Under the pieces are notes generated by a model. It worked only from the letters and a program-made list of their open reading frames with translations. It did no database searches and was not told where the DNA came from. From Candidatus Binatia bacterium (lineage in GTDB: Bacteria > Desulfobacterota > Binatia > UBA9968 > JAJDTQ01), in the NCBI GenBank assembly GCA_022823055.1, contig JAJDXX010000253.1, forward strand, positions 1 to 44,107: a DNA stretch of 44,107 nt, in the 5' to 3' direction. Shown here piece after piece: positions 34,414 to 42,048 of the stretch. A program made the position numbers and the translations under genes. Within the stretch, counting starts at the first letter, position 1; each line of letters starts with the position of its first letter.

Positions 34414-34986
34414 GTGAGCGCATCGAGGATTCTTTTGGTGTTCCTGGCCGCGGTCGTGGGGATGGTGTTGCTGGCGGGCGGCTGCGTCCTCAACGGCTAC
34501 AATCGGGCCATCACCCTGGACGAGGGGGTCAAGAACCAGTGGGCGCAGGTGGAGAACCAGCTCCAACGGCGCTTCGAGCTGATTCCCAACCTGCTGGAGA
34601 CGGTCAAGGGGGTGGCCAAGCAGGAGGAGAAGATCTTCCTGGGAGTGGCCAACGCCCGCAAGGCCTACTTCCAGGCGAACACGGTCAACCAGAAGGCTCA
34701 GGCCGCCGTGGGCTTCGAGCGCGCGTTGTCCCGGCTGCTGGTGCTTCGGGAACGATATCCGCAGCTCAAGTCCAACCAGTCCTTCCTCAAGCTCCAGGAT
34801 CAGCTCGAAGGCACCGAAAACCGCCTGGCGGTGGAGCGCAAGCGGTTCAACGACCGCGTCACCGCGGTGAACACGTTCGTGCGAAGGCTGCCGGGCCGGT
34901 TCTATGCGGACCTTGCCGGTGTTGAAAAGGCCGAGTACTTCCAGGTGGAGGAGGCGGCGAGGGAGGCACCGAGAGTCAGCTTCTGA
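34414..34986 (+). CDS. lemA: LemA family protein
   Basis: Encodes 190 aa from GTG 34414; AGGGGGG at 34401-34407 lies six bases upstream and decides the start. An N-terminal membrane helix (ILLVFLAAVVGMVLLAGGC) could act as an uncleaved anchor or a poor lipoprotein signal. The LemA domain follows: LNGYNRAITLDEGVKNQWAQVENQLQRRFELIPNLLETVKG, then LSRLLVLRERYPQLKSNQSFLKLQDQLEGTENRLAVERKRFND (quoted in parts), and the FPGRFY-like LPGRFYADL end. These four-helix proteins of unknown function are commonly next to TPM-domain genes. From 34987 to 35107 nothing coding is seen. Confidence 0.95.
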   Translation: MSASRILLVFLAAVVGMVLLAGGCVLNGYNRAITLDEGVKNQWAQVENQLQRRFELIPNLLETVKGVAKQEEKIFLGVANARKAYFQANTVNQKAQAAVGFERALSRLLVLRERYPQLKSNQSFLKLQDQLEGTENRLAVERKRFNDRVTAVNTFVRRLPGRFYADLAGVEKAEYFQVEEAAREAPRVSF

Positions 34987-35107
34987 GAACCCGATGCCGG
35001 CCCCGGGAGTCCTTTCCCATCTGTGTTGAAACAACTGTTTCTGGTGCGCGCCGTTTCAGATTCACTCTGAACCGGGGAATTGGTTTCGTATAACCAGTCC
35101 TGGAAAT

Positions 35108-35136
35108 TTGACAAACAGAACTTTTTTTGTTAGATT
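35108..35136 (+). promoter_or_regulatory. sigma-70-type promoter
   Basis: TTGACA (35108-35113) is a perfect -35 box and TAGATT (35131-35136) a 4-of-6 -10 box, separated by exactly 17 bases that include a run of seven T. It is one of the few consensus promoters in the window and points at the ribosome site AAAGGAGG at 35143-35150, implying a leader of about 15 bases. Confidence 0.7.
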
Positions 35137-35155
35137 CCACATAAAGGAGGTTATC

Positions 35156-35227
35156 TTGGAAGTCTGGCTCGTCATAGCTCTGTCCATCGCCGTCAGCCTC
35201 GCCATCGCCGTACTGCTCGAATACTGA
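35156..35227 (+). CDS. 23-aa single-helix membrane peptide
   Basis: A TTG at 35156 lies five bases after AAAGGAGG and opens 23 codons ending at TGA 35225. The peptide is MEVWLVIALSIAV followed by SLAIAVLLEY: an almost uninterrupted hydrophobic helix long enough to cross the membrane, with acidic residues at both ends. Strong promoter, strong ribosome site and a plausible product together support a real gene, although TTG is a weak start. It resembles in size small accessory subunits of membrane complexes, but no specific family is recognised. It converges on the formate dehydrogenase operon, whose last gene ends 71 bases away. Confidence 0.6.
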   Translation: MEVWLVIALSIAVSLAIAVLLEY

Positions 35228-35297
35228 TGGAGGGCATGTGCAGTCCCGTCGCGGGTACTCCTGACGACGATCGAACACTCTCGCCCGCATCCATCCG

Positions 35298-38045
35298 CTA
35301 CAGCGGCTCCACGCGCGCCGCGCAGAACTTGTACTCGGGGATCTTGCCGTAGGGGTCCAGCGCCGGGTTGGTCAACAGGTTGACCGCCGCCTCGGCGAAA
35401 CAGAAGGGAATGAAGACGCATCCGTCGGGGACCGCGCTATCGGCCCGTGACTTGATCTCGATGACGCCCCGGCGGGTAGAGACGCGCACCATCTCTCCCG
35501 CGGCCACGCCGAGCCGGCGCAACTCCGCCGGCGAGAGATTGGCCACCGCCTCGGGTTCCAGTTCGTCCAGCACACTGGCGCGCCTGGTGATGGCGCCCGT
35601 GTGCCAATGCTCCAGTTGGCGGCCGGTGCTGAGGATCATGGGGAATGATTCGTCCGGCTGCTCGTCGGGCGGGATGATGTCCACGGGCACGAGCTTCCCC
35701 CGCCCGCTGGCGGTGGGGAAACCGTCGCCGAACACCACTTCGGTTCCCGGCCGATCCGGCGCCGGGCACGGGTAGGTCACGGAGCTTTCGCGCTCCACCC
35801 GCTCCCAGGTGATGTGGTCCAGGGACGGCATGACCTGCTTCATCTCCGCGAAGACGTCCGCAGGGCCGGCATAGCTCCAATCGAGCCCCATGCGACGCGC
35901 GATCTCCTGGATGATCCACCAGTCCTGGCGTACTCCGGGCGGGGGCTCCAGCGCGGCCCGCCCCATCTGCACCTGGCGGTTGCTGTTGGTGACGGTGCCG
36001 TCCTTCTCGGGCCAGGCCGAGGCCGGCAGCACCACGTCGGCGTGAAACGCCGTCTCGGTAAGGAAGATCTCCTGAACCACCAAGTGCTCGAGTCCGGCCA
36101 AGGCCTCGCGCGCGTGCTGCACGTCGGGGTCCGACATGGCCGGGTTCTCGCCCATGATGTACATGCCCTTGATCCACCCCGCGTGCACGGCGTCCACGAT
36201 CTCCATCACCGTAAGACCCCGTTGCGGGTCCAGCGCCGTGTTCCAGACTTCCTCGAAACGCCGCCGCACCGCTTCTTGCTCCACCGAGCGGTAATCCGGA
36301 TAGAACATCGGGATGAGGCCGGCGTCGGAGGCCCCCTGGACGTTGTTCTGGCCGCGCAGGGGATGGAGGCCGGTGCCGGGGCGTCCCACCTGCCCCGTGA
36401 TCAACGCCAAGGCTATGAGGCAGCGAGCGTTGTCGGTGCCGTGGATGTGCTGGGAGATGCCCATGCCCCAGAAGATGATGGCCGAACGGGCGCCGGCGTA
36501 GAGCCGCGCCACCGCGCGCAGGGTTCCGGCGTCGACGCCGCAGACCTGTGCCATGGCCTCGGGCGTGAACTCCGCCACGTGCTGCTTCAGTTCCTCGAAA
36601 CCTTCCGTGTGGGCGGCCACGTAGTCCCGGTCGTAGAGCCCTTCCCCGATGATGACGTTAAGCAGTGCGTTGAGCAGCGCCACGTCGGCGCCCGGCTTGA
36701 ACCGGAGCATCCGGGTGGCGTGGCGCCGCAGGGCCTGGCCCCGGGGGTCCATGACGATCAGCTCGGCGCCGCGCTTGGCCGCCTGCTTGAAGTAGGTGGC
36801 GGCCACCGGGTGGTTCTCGGTGGGGTTGGCGCCGATGACGATGACGACGTCCGAGTCCTCGCAGGCGGTGAAGGGCGCGGTCACCGCGGCGGAGCCGATG
36901 CCTTCCATGAGCGCGGCCACCGAGGACGCATGGCACAGCCGCGTGCAGTGGTCGACGTTGTTGGTGCCGAAGCCCGTGCGAACGAGCTTTTGCACCAAGT
37001 AGGCCTCCTCGTTGGAGCCCTTGGCCGAGCCGTAGGCCGCCAGCGCGTCGCCGCCGTCGCGGTCGCGGACCTTCCGCAGCCCCGCGGCCGCCGCGTCCAG
37101 GGCCTCGTCCCATGAGGCCTCGCGGAAATGGGTGTAGGGGTTGGCCGGATCGATATCCGCCGACGCGTCCTTGGGCGCGTCCCCGCGGCGGATCAACGGC
37201 ACCGTCAGCCGGTGTGGATGCGTCACGTAGTCGAAGCCGAAGCGCCCCTTGACGCACAGCCGGCCGCGGTTGGACGGCCCCGGGCGTCCGCGCACGGCGG
37301 CGATGGCGTTGTCCTTGACCTGATAGCCGATCTGACAGCCCACGCCGCAGTAGGGGCACACGCTCGGCACCTCGGCGAGCGCCTCGCGCTTGTCCACGCC
37401 GTCCGCGTCCACCAGCGACGCGGGCATGAGCGCGCCGGTGGGACAGGCCTGCACGCATTCGCCACAGGCCACGCAGGTGCTGTCGCCCATGGGGTCGTCG
37501 AAGTCGAAGACGATCTTGGCGCCGGCGCCGCGGTGGGCCATGCCGATGACGTCGTTCACCTGCACCTCGCGGCAGGCGCGCACGCACAGATTGCAGTGGA
37601 TGCAGGCGTCGAGGGCCACGCGCATGGCCGGATGGCTGGCGTCCGAAGCCGGCGCCGCGCGCGCCGGGAAGCGGCTGTCCGTCACTTCCATCCGCTCGGC
37701 CCACTGCCACAGGCGCGAGCCGGCGTCGTGGGCGGTCTCCCTGGCGGGCTGGTCCGCCACCAGCAGCTCCATGACCATGCGCCGCGCGCTTCGAGCGCGT
37801 TCGCTGTCCGTATGCACCTTCATGCCCGAGGCCGGGCGGCGAATGCACGAGGCGGCCAGCACGCGTTCGCCCTCCACCTCCACCATGCACGCGCGGCAGT
37901 TGCCGTCGGGCCGGTAGCCGGCCTGCGGGTCGTAGCACAGGTGCGGCAGCACCGTGCCGTGGCGCTCCGCCGCCTGCCAGAGGGTCTCGCCCGGGGCGGC
38001 TTCCACCTCGCGCCCGTCGAGAGTGAAACGCATGGGTTCGCTCAC
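35298..38045 (-). CDS. fdsA: NAD-dependent formate dehydrogenase alpha subunit (FdsA type)
   Basis: Encodes 915 aa from GTG 38045, overlapping the preceding stop as GTGA; an internal ATG at 38033 is an alternative. The N-terminus is a NuoG-like module: a [2Fe-2S] site (LPHLCYDPQAG, GNCRACMVEVEG), then two ferredoxin clusters (CIHCNLCVRAC; CVACGECVQACPTGA). The molybdopterin part begins CPYCGVGCQIGY...GRLCVKGRFGF, with the active site CTRLCHASS, where Cys371 is the Mo ligand (Cys, not Sec) and the adjacent His is conserved. FIPFCFAEAAVNLLTNPALDP closes the cofactor-binding domain. It oxidises formate to CO2 and passes electrons to the diaphorase subunit encoded just upstream. A dedicated FdhD sulfurtransferase is not in view. 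Confidence 0.95.
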   Translation of the reverse strand: MSEPMRFTLDGREVEAAPGETLWQAAERHGTVLPHLCYDPQAGYRPDGNCRACMVEVEGERVLAASCIRRPASGMKVHTDSERARSARRMVMELLVADQPARETAHDAGSRLWQWAERMEVTDSRFPARAAPASDASHPAMRVALDACIHCNLCVRACREVQVNDVIGMAHRGAGAKIVFDFDDPMGDSTCVACGECVQACPTGALMPASLVDADGVDKREALAEVPSVCPYCGVGCQIGYQVKDNAIAAVRGRPGPSNRGRLCVKGRFGFDYVTHPHRLTVPLIRRGDAPKDASADIDPANPYTHFREASWDEALDAAAAGLRKVRDRDGGDALAAYGSAKGSNEEAYLVQKLVRTGFGTNNVDHCTRLCHASSVAALMEGIGSAAVTAPFTACEDSDVVIVIGANPTENHPVAATYFKQAAKRGAELIVMDPRGQALRRHATRMLRFKPGADVALLNALLNVIIGEGLYDRDYVAAHTEGFEELKQHVAEFTPEAMAQVCGVDAGTLRAVARLYAGARSAIIFWGMGISQHIHGTDNARCLIALALITGQVGRPGTGLHPLRGQNNVQGASDAGLIPMFYPDYRSVEQEAVRRRFEEVWNTALDPQRGLTVMEIVDAVHAGWIKGMYIMGENPAMSDPDVQHAREALAGLEHLVVQEIFLTETAFHADVVLPASAWPEKDGTVTNSNRQVQMGRAALEPPPGVRQDWWIIQEIARRMGLDWSYAGPADVFAEMKQVMPSLDHITWERVERESSVTYPCPAPDRPGTEVVFGDGFPTASGRGKLVPVDIIPPDEQPDESFPMILSTGRQLEHWHTGAITRRASVLDELEPEAVANLSPAELRRLGVAAGEMVRVSTRRGVIEIKSRADSAVPDGCVFIPFCFAEAAVNLLTNPALDPYGKIPEYKFCAARVEPL

Positions 38046-39745
38046 GGCAGATCCTCCCGGAAGTAGCGATAGGCGCAGCGCACCGAGTTGGGCGCCGCCT
38101 GTCCGAGGCCGCAGATGGATGCGTCGGCCATGGCGGCACCCAGGGCCTCCAGCAACGGCTCGTCCCACGACGGCCGCTCCATCAGCGCCACCGCCTTCTC
38201 CGTGCCCACGCGGCAGGGCGTGCACTGGCCGCAACTCTCGTGCTTGAAGAAGCGCATGAGGTTGCGCACCACGGCCTTCACGTCGTCCTGGTCGCTCAGC
38301 ACCACCACGCCGTGGGAGCCGACGAAGCAACCCTGGTCGTCCAGAGGGCCGAACTTGAGCGGGATGTCGGCCATGGAGGCGGGCAGCAGGCCGCCCGAGG
38401 CGCCGCCGGGAAGGTACCCCTTGAAGCGGTGACCGGGAGCCATGCCGCCGCAGTGCTCGTCGATCAGCTCGCGCGCGGTGATGCCGGCGGGGGCGATCTT
38501 GACGCCCGGTTGCGCCACCCGGCCCGACACCGAATAGGCGTGGAGACCGGCGCCGCCGTTGCGGCCCTGGGCAGTGTACCACTCCGGCCCCTTCTCCAGG
38601 ATGTCCCGGATCCAGTACAGGGTCTCGACGTTCTGCACCAGCGTGGGACGGCCGAACAGCCCCGTCTCCGCCACGTACGGCGGCCGGTGCCGCGGCAGCC
38701 CGCGCTTGCCCTCGATGCTCTCGATCATGGCCGACTCTTCGCCGCAGATGTAGGCGCCGGCGCCCCGGCGCAGGACCAACTCCACGTGCGCGGCCATCCC
38801 CGCTTCCCGGAGCCGGAACAACTCCCGGGACAGGATTTCTCTGACCTCGGCGTATTCGTCCCGCAGGTAAATGTAGGCCGTTTCCGCCTCCACCGCCCAG
38901 ACCGCGATCAACACGCCCTCCAGGAACCGGTGCGGGTCGCTCTCCATGAAATAACGGTCCTTGAACGTGCCGGGCTCGCCCTCGTCCGCGTTCACGGTCA
39001 TGAGCCGCGGGCCGGGATAGCCGCGCACGATCTGCCACTTGCGCCCGGTGGGAAAACCCGCGCCGCCGAGCCCCTGGAGGCCGGAAGCCGTCACCTGCTC
39101 CACCACGTCCCCACGGCTACGTGTGCCGTCGAGGCACTCCTTGAGAAGCGTGTAGCCTCCCTCCGCGACGTACGCGTCGCAGGCCTTGTAGGCCGGTATC
39201 GCCGGTTCCGTCTCCCCACCCCGGACCAGGGCCGTCACCGAATCCACGGTCGCGCTCTCCACGTAGCGCTGCCCAACCCTGGCCACGGGCGCTCGGTCGC
39301 AGCCGCCCATGCACGGTGCCGGCAGCACGCGCGCGCCGTCGCCGAGCGCCTGCGGCAGGTCGGCCAGAAGCCCTTGCGAACCCATCATCTCGCACACGAC
39401 ACCATCGCACACGCGCACGGTCGGATCCGCCGGCCGCGCCGAACCGTCCCGGTCCACGTCGAAATGCGCATAGAAGGTCGCCACCTCATAGACTTCGGCC
39501 AAGGCCAGACGCATCTCCTCCGCCAGCGCCGCCAGATGGGCGCCGGACAGGAAATGGTAGCGGTCCTGAATCGCGTGCAGGAACTCGATCAGGAGGTCCC
39601 GCCGCCGCGGCCGGTCCCCCAGCAGCGCCCGGACCTGCTCCAACGCCTCCAGGTCGACCTGGCGCCCTCTCGGACGGTTTCGCCCGCGGCCCCGGCCGGC
39701 ACCCGGGTGCCCGCGCCGCCGCGGCGGCTCGTGCGTTTCGGCCAT
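38042..39745 (-). CDS. formate dehydrogenase diaphorase, FdsG-FdsB fusion
   Basis: Encodes 567 aa. Residues 1-30 are basic and Gly/Arg-rich. Residues about 30-175 are a NuoE/FdsG-like thioredoxin-fold [2Fe-2S] domain (VYEVATFYAHFDV; RVCDGVVCEMMGS; PAPCMGGCDRAP). From about 190 onward it is NuoF/FdsB-like: GLQGLGGAGFPTGRKW and MTVNADEGEPGTFKDRY for NADH and FMN, RGAGAYICGEESAMIESIEGKRG, and the [4Fe-4S] ligands in HESCGQCTPCR plus a later Cys (ICGLGQ). Other organisms often encode these as two genes; here they are fused in one chain. It passes electrons from the formate-oxidising subunit to NAD+. ATG 39745 follows the small gene at 39797 by 51 bases. Confidence 0.95.
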   Translation of the reverse strand: MAETHEPPRRRGHPGAGRGRGRNRPRGRQVDLEALEQVRALLGDRPRRRDLLIEFLHAIQDRYHFLSGAHLAALAEEMRLALAEVYEVATFYAHFDVDRDGSARPADPTVRVCDGVVCEMMGSQGLLADLPQALGDGARVLPAPCMGGCDRAPVARVGQRYVESATVDSVTALVRGGETEPAIPAYKACDAYVAEGGYTLLKECLDGTRSRGDVVEQVTASGLQGLGGAGFPTGRKWQIVRGYPGPRLMTVNADEGEPGTFKDRYFMESDPHRFLEGVLIAVWAVEAETAYIYLRDEYAEVREILSRELFRLREAGMAAHVELVLRRGAGAYICGEESAMIESIEGKRGLPRHRPPYVAETGLFGRPTLVQNVETLYWIRDILEKGPEWYTAQGRNGGAGLHAYSVSGRVAQPGVKIAPAGITARELIDEHCGGMAPGHRFKGYLPGGASGGLLPASMADIPLKFGPLDDQGCFVGSHGVVVLSDQDDVKAVVRNLMRFFKHESCGQCTPCRVGTEKAVALMERPSWDEPLLEALGAAMADASICGLGQAAPNSVRCAYRYFREDLP

Positions 39746-39796
39746 CTTCTCAGGCTTCCCGGTTCGACATCCGTGAACGGCGCAGTCCGCGCTTGC

Positions 39797-39976
39797 TCAC
39801 CGGCTCTCCTTCTCGAGGCGCTCGATCAGCGCCGCCACCTCGTCGAGACGCTGCCGTGCATCCGCCGCCGACCGGGCCACCCGATCCGCCGCGGCCCCCT
39901 CATGTACCGCGTCCTCCAGCGTTGTGACCGCGATACCGAATACCTTCAACAAACGGCGCACTTCATCGCTTGGCAT
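39797..39976 (-). CDS. 59-aa helical protein heading the formate dehydrogenase operon
   Basis: ATG 39976 is preceded by GGGGAGG, and the frame ends with TGA at 39797-39799. The product is 59 aa: a short N-terminal segment (MPSDEVRRLLKVFGIAVTTL) followed by Ala/Arg/Glu-rich helix with heptad-like spacing (RQRLDEVAALIERLEKE), suggesting a coiled coil. It has no Cys and no signal peptide. It is not the FdsD delta subunit by sequence as I remember that family, though its place and size are comparable. It lies 51 bases upstream of the fused diaphorase gene on the same strand and is probably co-transcribed. Confidence 0.65.
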   Translation of the reverse strand: MPSDEVRRLLKVFGIAVTTLEDAVHEGAAADRVARSAADARQRLDEVAALIERLEKESR

Positions 39977-40036
39977 CGAGCCTCCCCATTATCCAGTTGT
40001 GGCCAAACTCGCCGAGCACTGATGCGTCTCATCGTG

Positions 40037-40259
40037 ATTCCCGCGAAACAGACTGTCTCAAAACTCCACTCAAGCTGGGAACGGCACCGCCCCCCCGAAC
40101 CGTCATTCCCGCGGAAGCGGGAATCCAGGGGTGGGGCGGGGCTGAAACGGGCCTGTTCCCCACCTCACCCCGCCTGGATTCCCGCTTTCGCGGGAATGAC
40201 GATTTCGGGAGCTGTTGCCTCTCTCGGATGGAGTTTTGACACAGCTTGTTTCGCGGGAA
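40037..40259. mobile_element. MITE-like element with nested inverted repeats
   Basis: The outer arms are ATTCCCGCGAAACAGACTGT... (40037-40070) and its near reverse complement ending ...GCTTGTTTCGCGGGAA (40226-40259): about 34 bases with few mismatches. Nested inside are the 40-base arms of the common repeat (40101-40138 and 40163-40201), each with the TTCCCGCG..GCGGGAA hairpin. No transposase is encoded. The right third is translated as the C-terminus of the aldehyde oxidoreductase gene, so the element sits at or in that gene's 3' end. Target duplications could not be identified by eye. Confidence 0.8.
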
Positions 40260-42048
40260 GTCCCAACGCCTTGCGCTTGGCCTCGGACACCCGGCCGTCC
40301 TCGCGCCACCCGCGGGCCTGGTAGTAGTCCCGGAGCATCTCCCGCAGTTCGTCGCGGGTGAGCCGCGTCCCTTGGGCGACGCCCGCGGCCAAGGACTCCG
40401 TCAGCACCCGTGGCGGCAGCCCGTCGTCCTCAGGCCGCCAGCCCTCGCGCTCGTTGAAGCAGCGCTTGAGGGTGTGAATACGCTCCGCCGCAAGACGCAG
40501 CTCGGCCGCGCTGTAGTCCCAGCCCGTGACCTTCGCCAGCAGGTCCGCGGCCTCGGCGTAGAAGTCCTGGAAGCAGTTGCGCAGGAACTTGCACACGATG
40601 AGCGAGTCCAGCGCCGCGCCGAAGTCTTCCGAGGCCGCCACCAGCGCGCCGCGGGGCGGCGCGGAGTCGAGGCGGTCCACTTTGCCAGAGAAATCCGCCT
40701 CATAGGCGCCGGAGCGGTTATGGCACGCGCCGCGCGGACTCACCGCCAGCCCCAGGGCCATGGTCTTGAGGCTCCGAGGCTCGTAGCCCGGCAGTTCCAG
40801 ACCCTTCACCTGCATGGCCCAGTCCAGCGAACCGCGGCCCAGGGCGAGCGCCGCGCGCCGGGAACCCTCTGCCAGAAGGTCGCCCACTCCTCGGCGCTCC
40901 GCGATGGCCGGTATCGCGTCCAGCACCGCCTCCGCCGCGCCGAAGCGCAAGCCGCCGGCCTCCGGCAGGAGCCCCCGCTCCGCGCACTCCATGGCCCATG
41001 CCAAAGTGCCGCCGGTGCTGATGCTGTCGAGGCCGTATGCGTCGCACAGGCGGGCGGCCTCCAACACCGCCTCGCGATCCTCGAGACCGCACAGTGGCCC
41101 CAGGGCGAACAGGGTTTCGTACTCCATGCGTTGCTCGCCGCCCGACGACGCCCTGAACAGCCTCTCGCAGCGAATGGTGCAGGACGCGCACCCGTTGCGC
41201 CGGCTGAAGCTGGTTTCGGTGAGGCTCTCGCCGCTCAACTCGTCGGCGGCGTCGAAGGTGGGCTGCTGGAAGTTGCGCGCGGGCAGCGCGCCGAGCCGGT
41301 CGAACACCGCCAGGTTGGCCACCGTGCCCACCTCACGGTATTTTGCGGTGTGGGTCCCGAGGCTCCGGCGACGCAGGGAAGCCGCCGCCGCCGCCACGCC
41401 TTCGGGGTCCGCCACCGCAACCTGCTTGCCGCCGCACAACGCGATGGCCTTGAGGTTCTTGGAGCCCATGACCGCGCCCACGCCGCCCCTGCCCGCGTGC
41501 CGGCCTTCGTTGCTGATGGTGGCGAAGCGCACGAGGTTCTCCCCCGCCGGCCCCACCGCCGCCACCCGTACGGCGGCACCCTCCAGCTCGGCGCGCACCG
41601 CGTTCTCCGTATCCGCCGCGCTCTTGCCCCAGAGATGGCGCGCGTCGCGCAACTCCACGCCGCCGTCCCCGACGAACAGGCACAGGGGCTCCGGCGCCCG
41701 CCCGGTGACCACCAGCGCGTCGACGCCCACTGCCTTGAGTGCCAGCGCGAAGAAGCTGGACGAGAGCGAATCCGCGATGAAACCCGTCAAGGGCGACTTC
41801 GTCACCACCGCGTACTTGGCCGTGGTGGTGAGCCCGGTGCCCGCCAGCGGGGCGCTTGCGAAGACGAGGGGGTTCTCCGGCGCCAGGGGTTCCACGCCCG
41901 GCGGCGCGAAGTCGTAGAGGAGGCTGGTGCCCAGGCCGATACCGCCGACAAAGGCGCGCAAACGGTCCGCCCCGATCTCACGCCACTGGTGGCGGCCCGA
42001 GTCGAGGTCCACGTGAAGGAGCCGGCCGTGAAACCCGTGCACCGTCAT
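40165..42048 (-). CDS. aldehyde:ferredoxin oxidoreductase family enzyme
   Basis: Encodes 627 aa from ATG 42048, which overlaps the MobA-MoaD stop as ATGA. The N-terminal domain begins GFHGRLLHVDLDSG and contains AFVGGIGLGTSLLYD, NPLVFASAPLAGTG and the TISNEGRHAGRGGVGAVMGSKNLKAI tungstopterin-binding region (given in part). The [4Fe-4S] cluster ligands are Cys287, Cys290 and Cys294 in CASCTIRC, with the fourth in the C-terminal domain (KFLRNCF). LDSISTGGTLAWAMECAERG is the usual domain 2 start. The enzyme would oxidise an aldehyde to its acid with ferredoxin using a tungsten or molybdenum bis-pterin. The last 30 residues (from about position 598) are encoded by the MITE-like repeat and replace or extend the native end. 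Confidence 0.93.
   Translation of the reverse strand: MTVHGFHGRLLHVDLDSGRHQWREIGADRLRAFVGGIGLGTSLLYDFAPPGVEPLAPENPLVFASAPLAGTGLTTTAKYAVVTKSPLTGFIADSLSSSFFALALKAVGVDALVVTGRAPEPLCLFVGDGGVELRDARHLWGKSAADTENAVRAELEGAAVRVAAVGPAGENLVRFATISNEGRHAGRGGVGAVMGSKNLKAIALCGGKQVAVADPEGVAAAAASLRRRSLGTHTAKYREVGTVANLAVFDRLGALPARNFQQPTFDAADELSGESLTETSFSRRNGCASCTIRCERLFRASSGGEQRMEYETLFALGPLCGLEDREAVLEAARLCDAYGLDSISTGGTLAWAMECAERGLLPEAGGLRFGAAEAVLDAIPAIAERRGVGDLLAEGSRRAALALGRGSLDWAMQVKGLELPGYEPRSLKTMALGLAVSPRGACHNRSGAYEADFSGKVDRLDSAPPRGALVAASEDFGAALDSLIVCKFLRNCFQDFYAEAADLLAKVTGWDYSAAELRLAAERIHTLKRCFNEREGWRPEDDGLPPRVLTESLAAGVAQGTRLTRDELREMLRDYYQARGWREDGRVSEAKRKALGLPAKQAVSKLHPREATAPEIVIPAKAGIQAG

Noticed and set aside
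34049-34423. Proline-rich open frame on the minus strand
   Set aside because: It is the antisense reading of the Gly-rich tail of the TPM protein.
35298-39038. A single 1246-residue formate dehydrogenase reading frame
   Set aside because: Its first 330 codons are an out-of-frame reading of the diaphorase gene; the real start is at the GTGA overlap at 38045.
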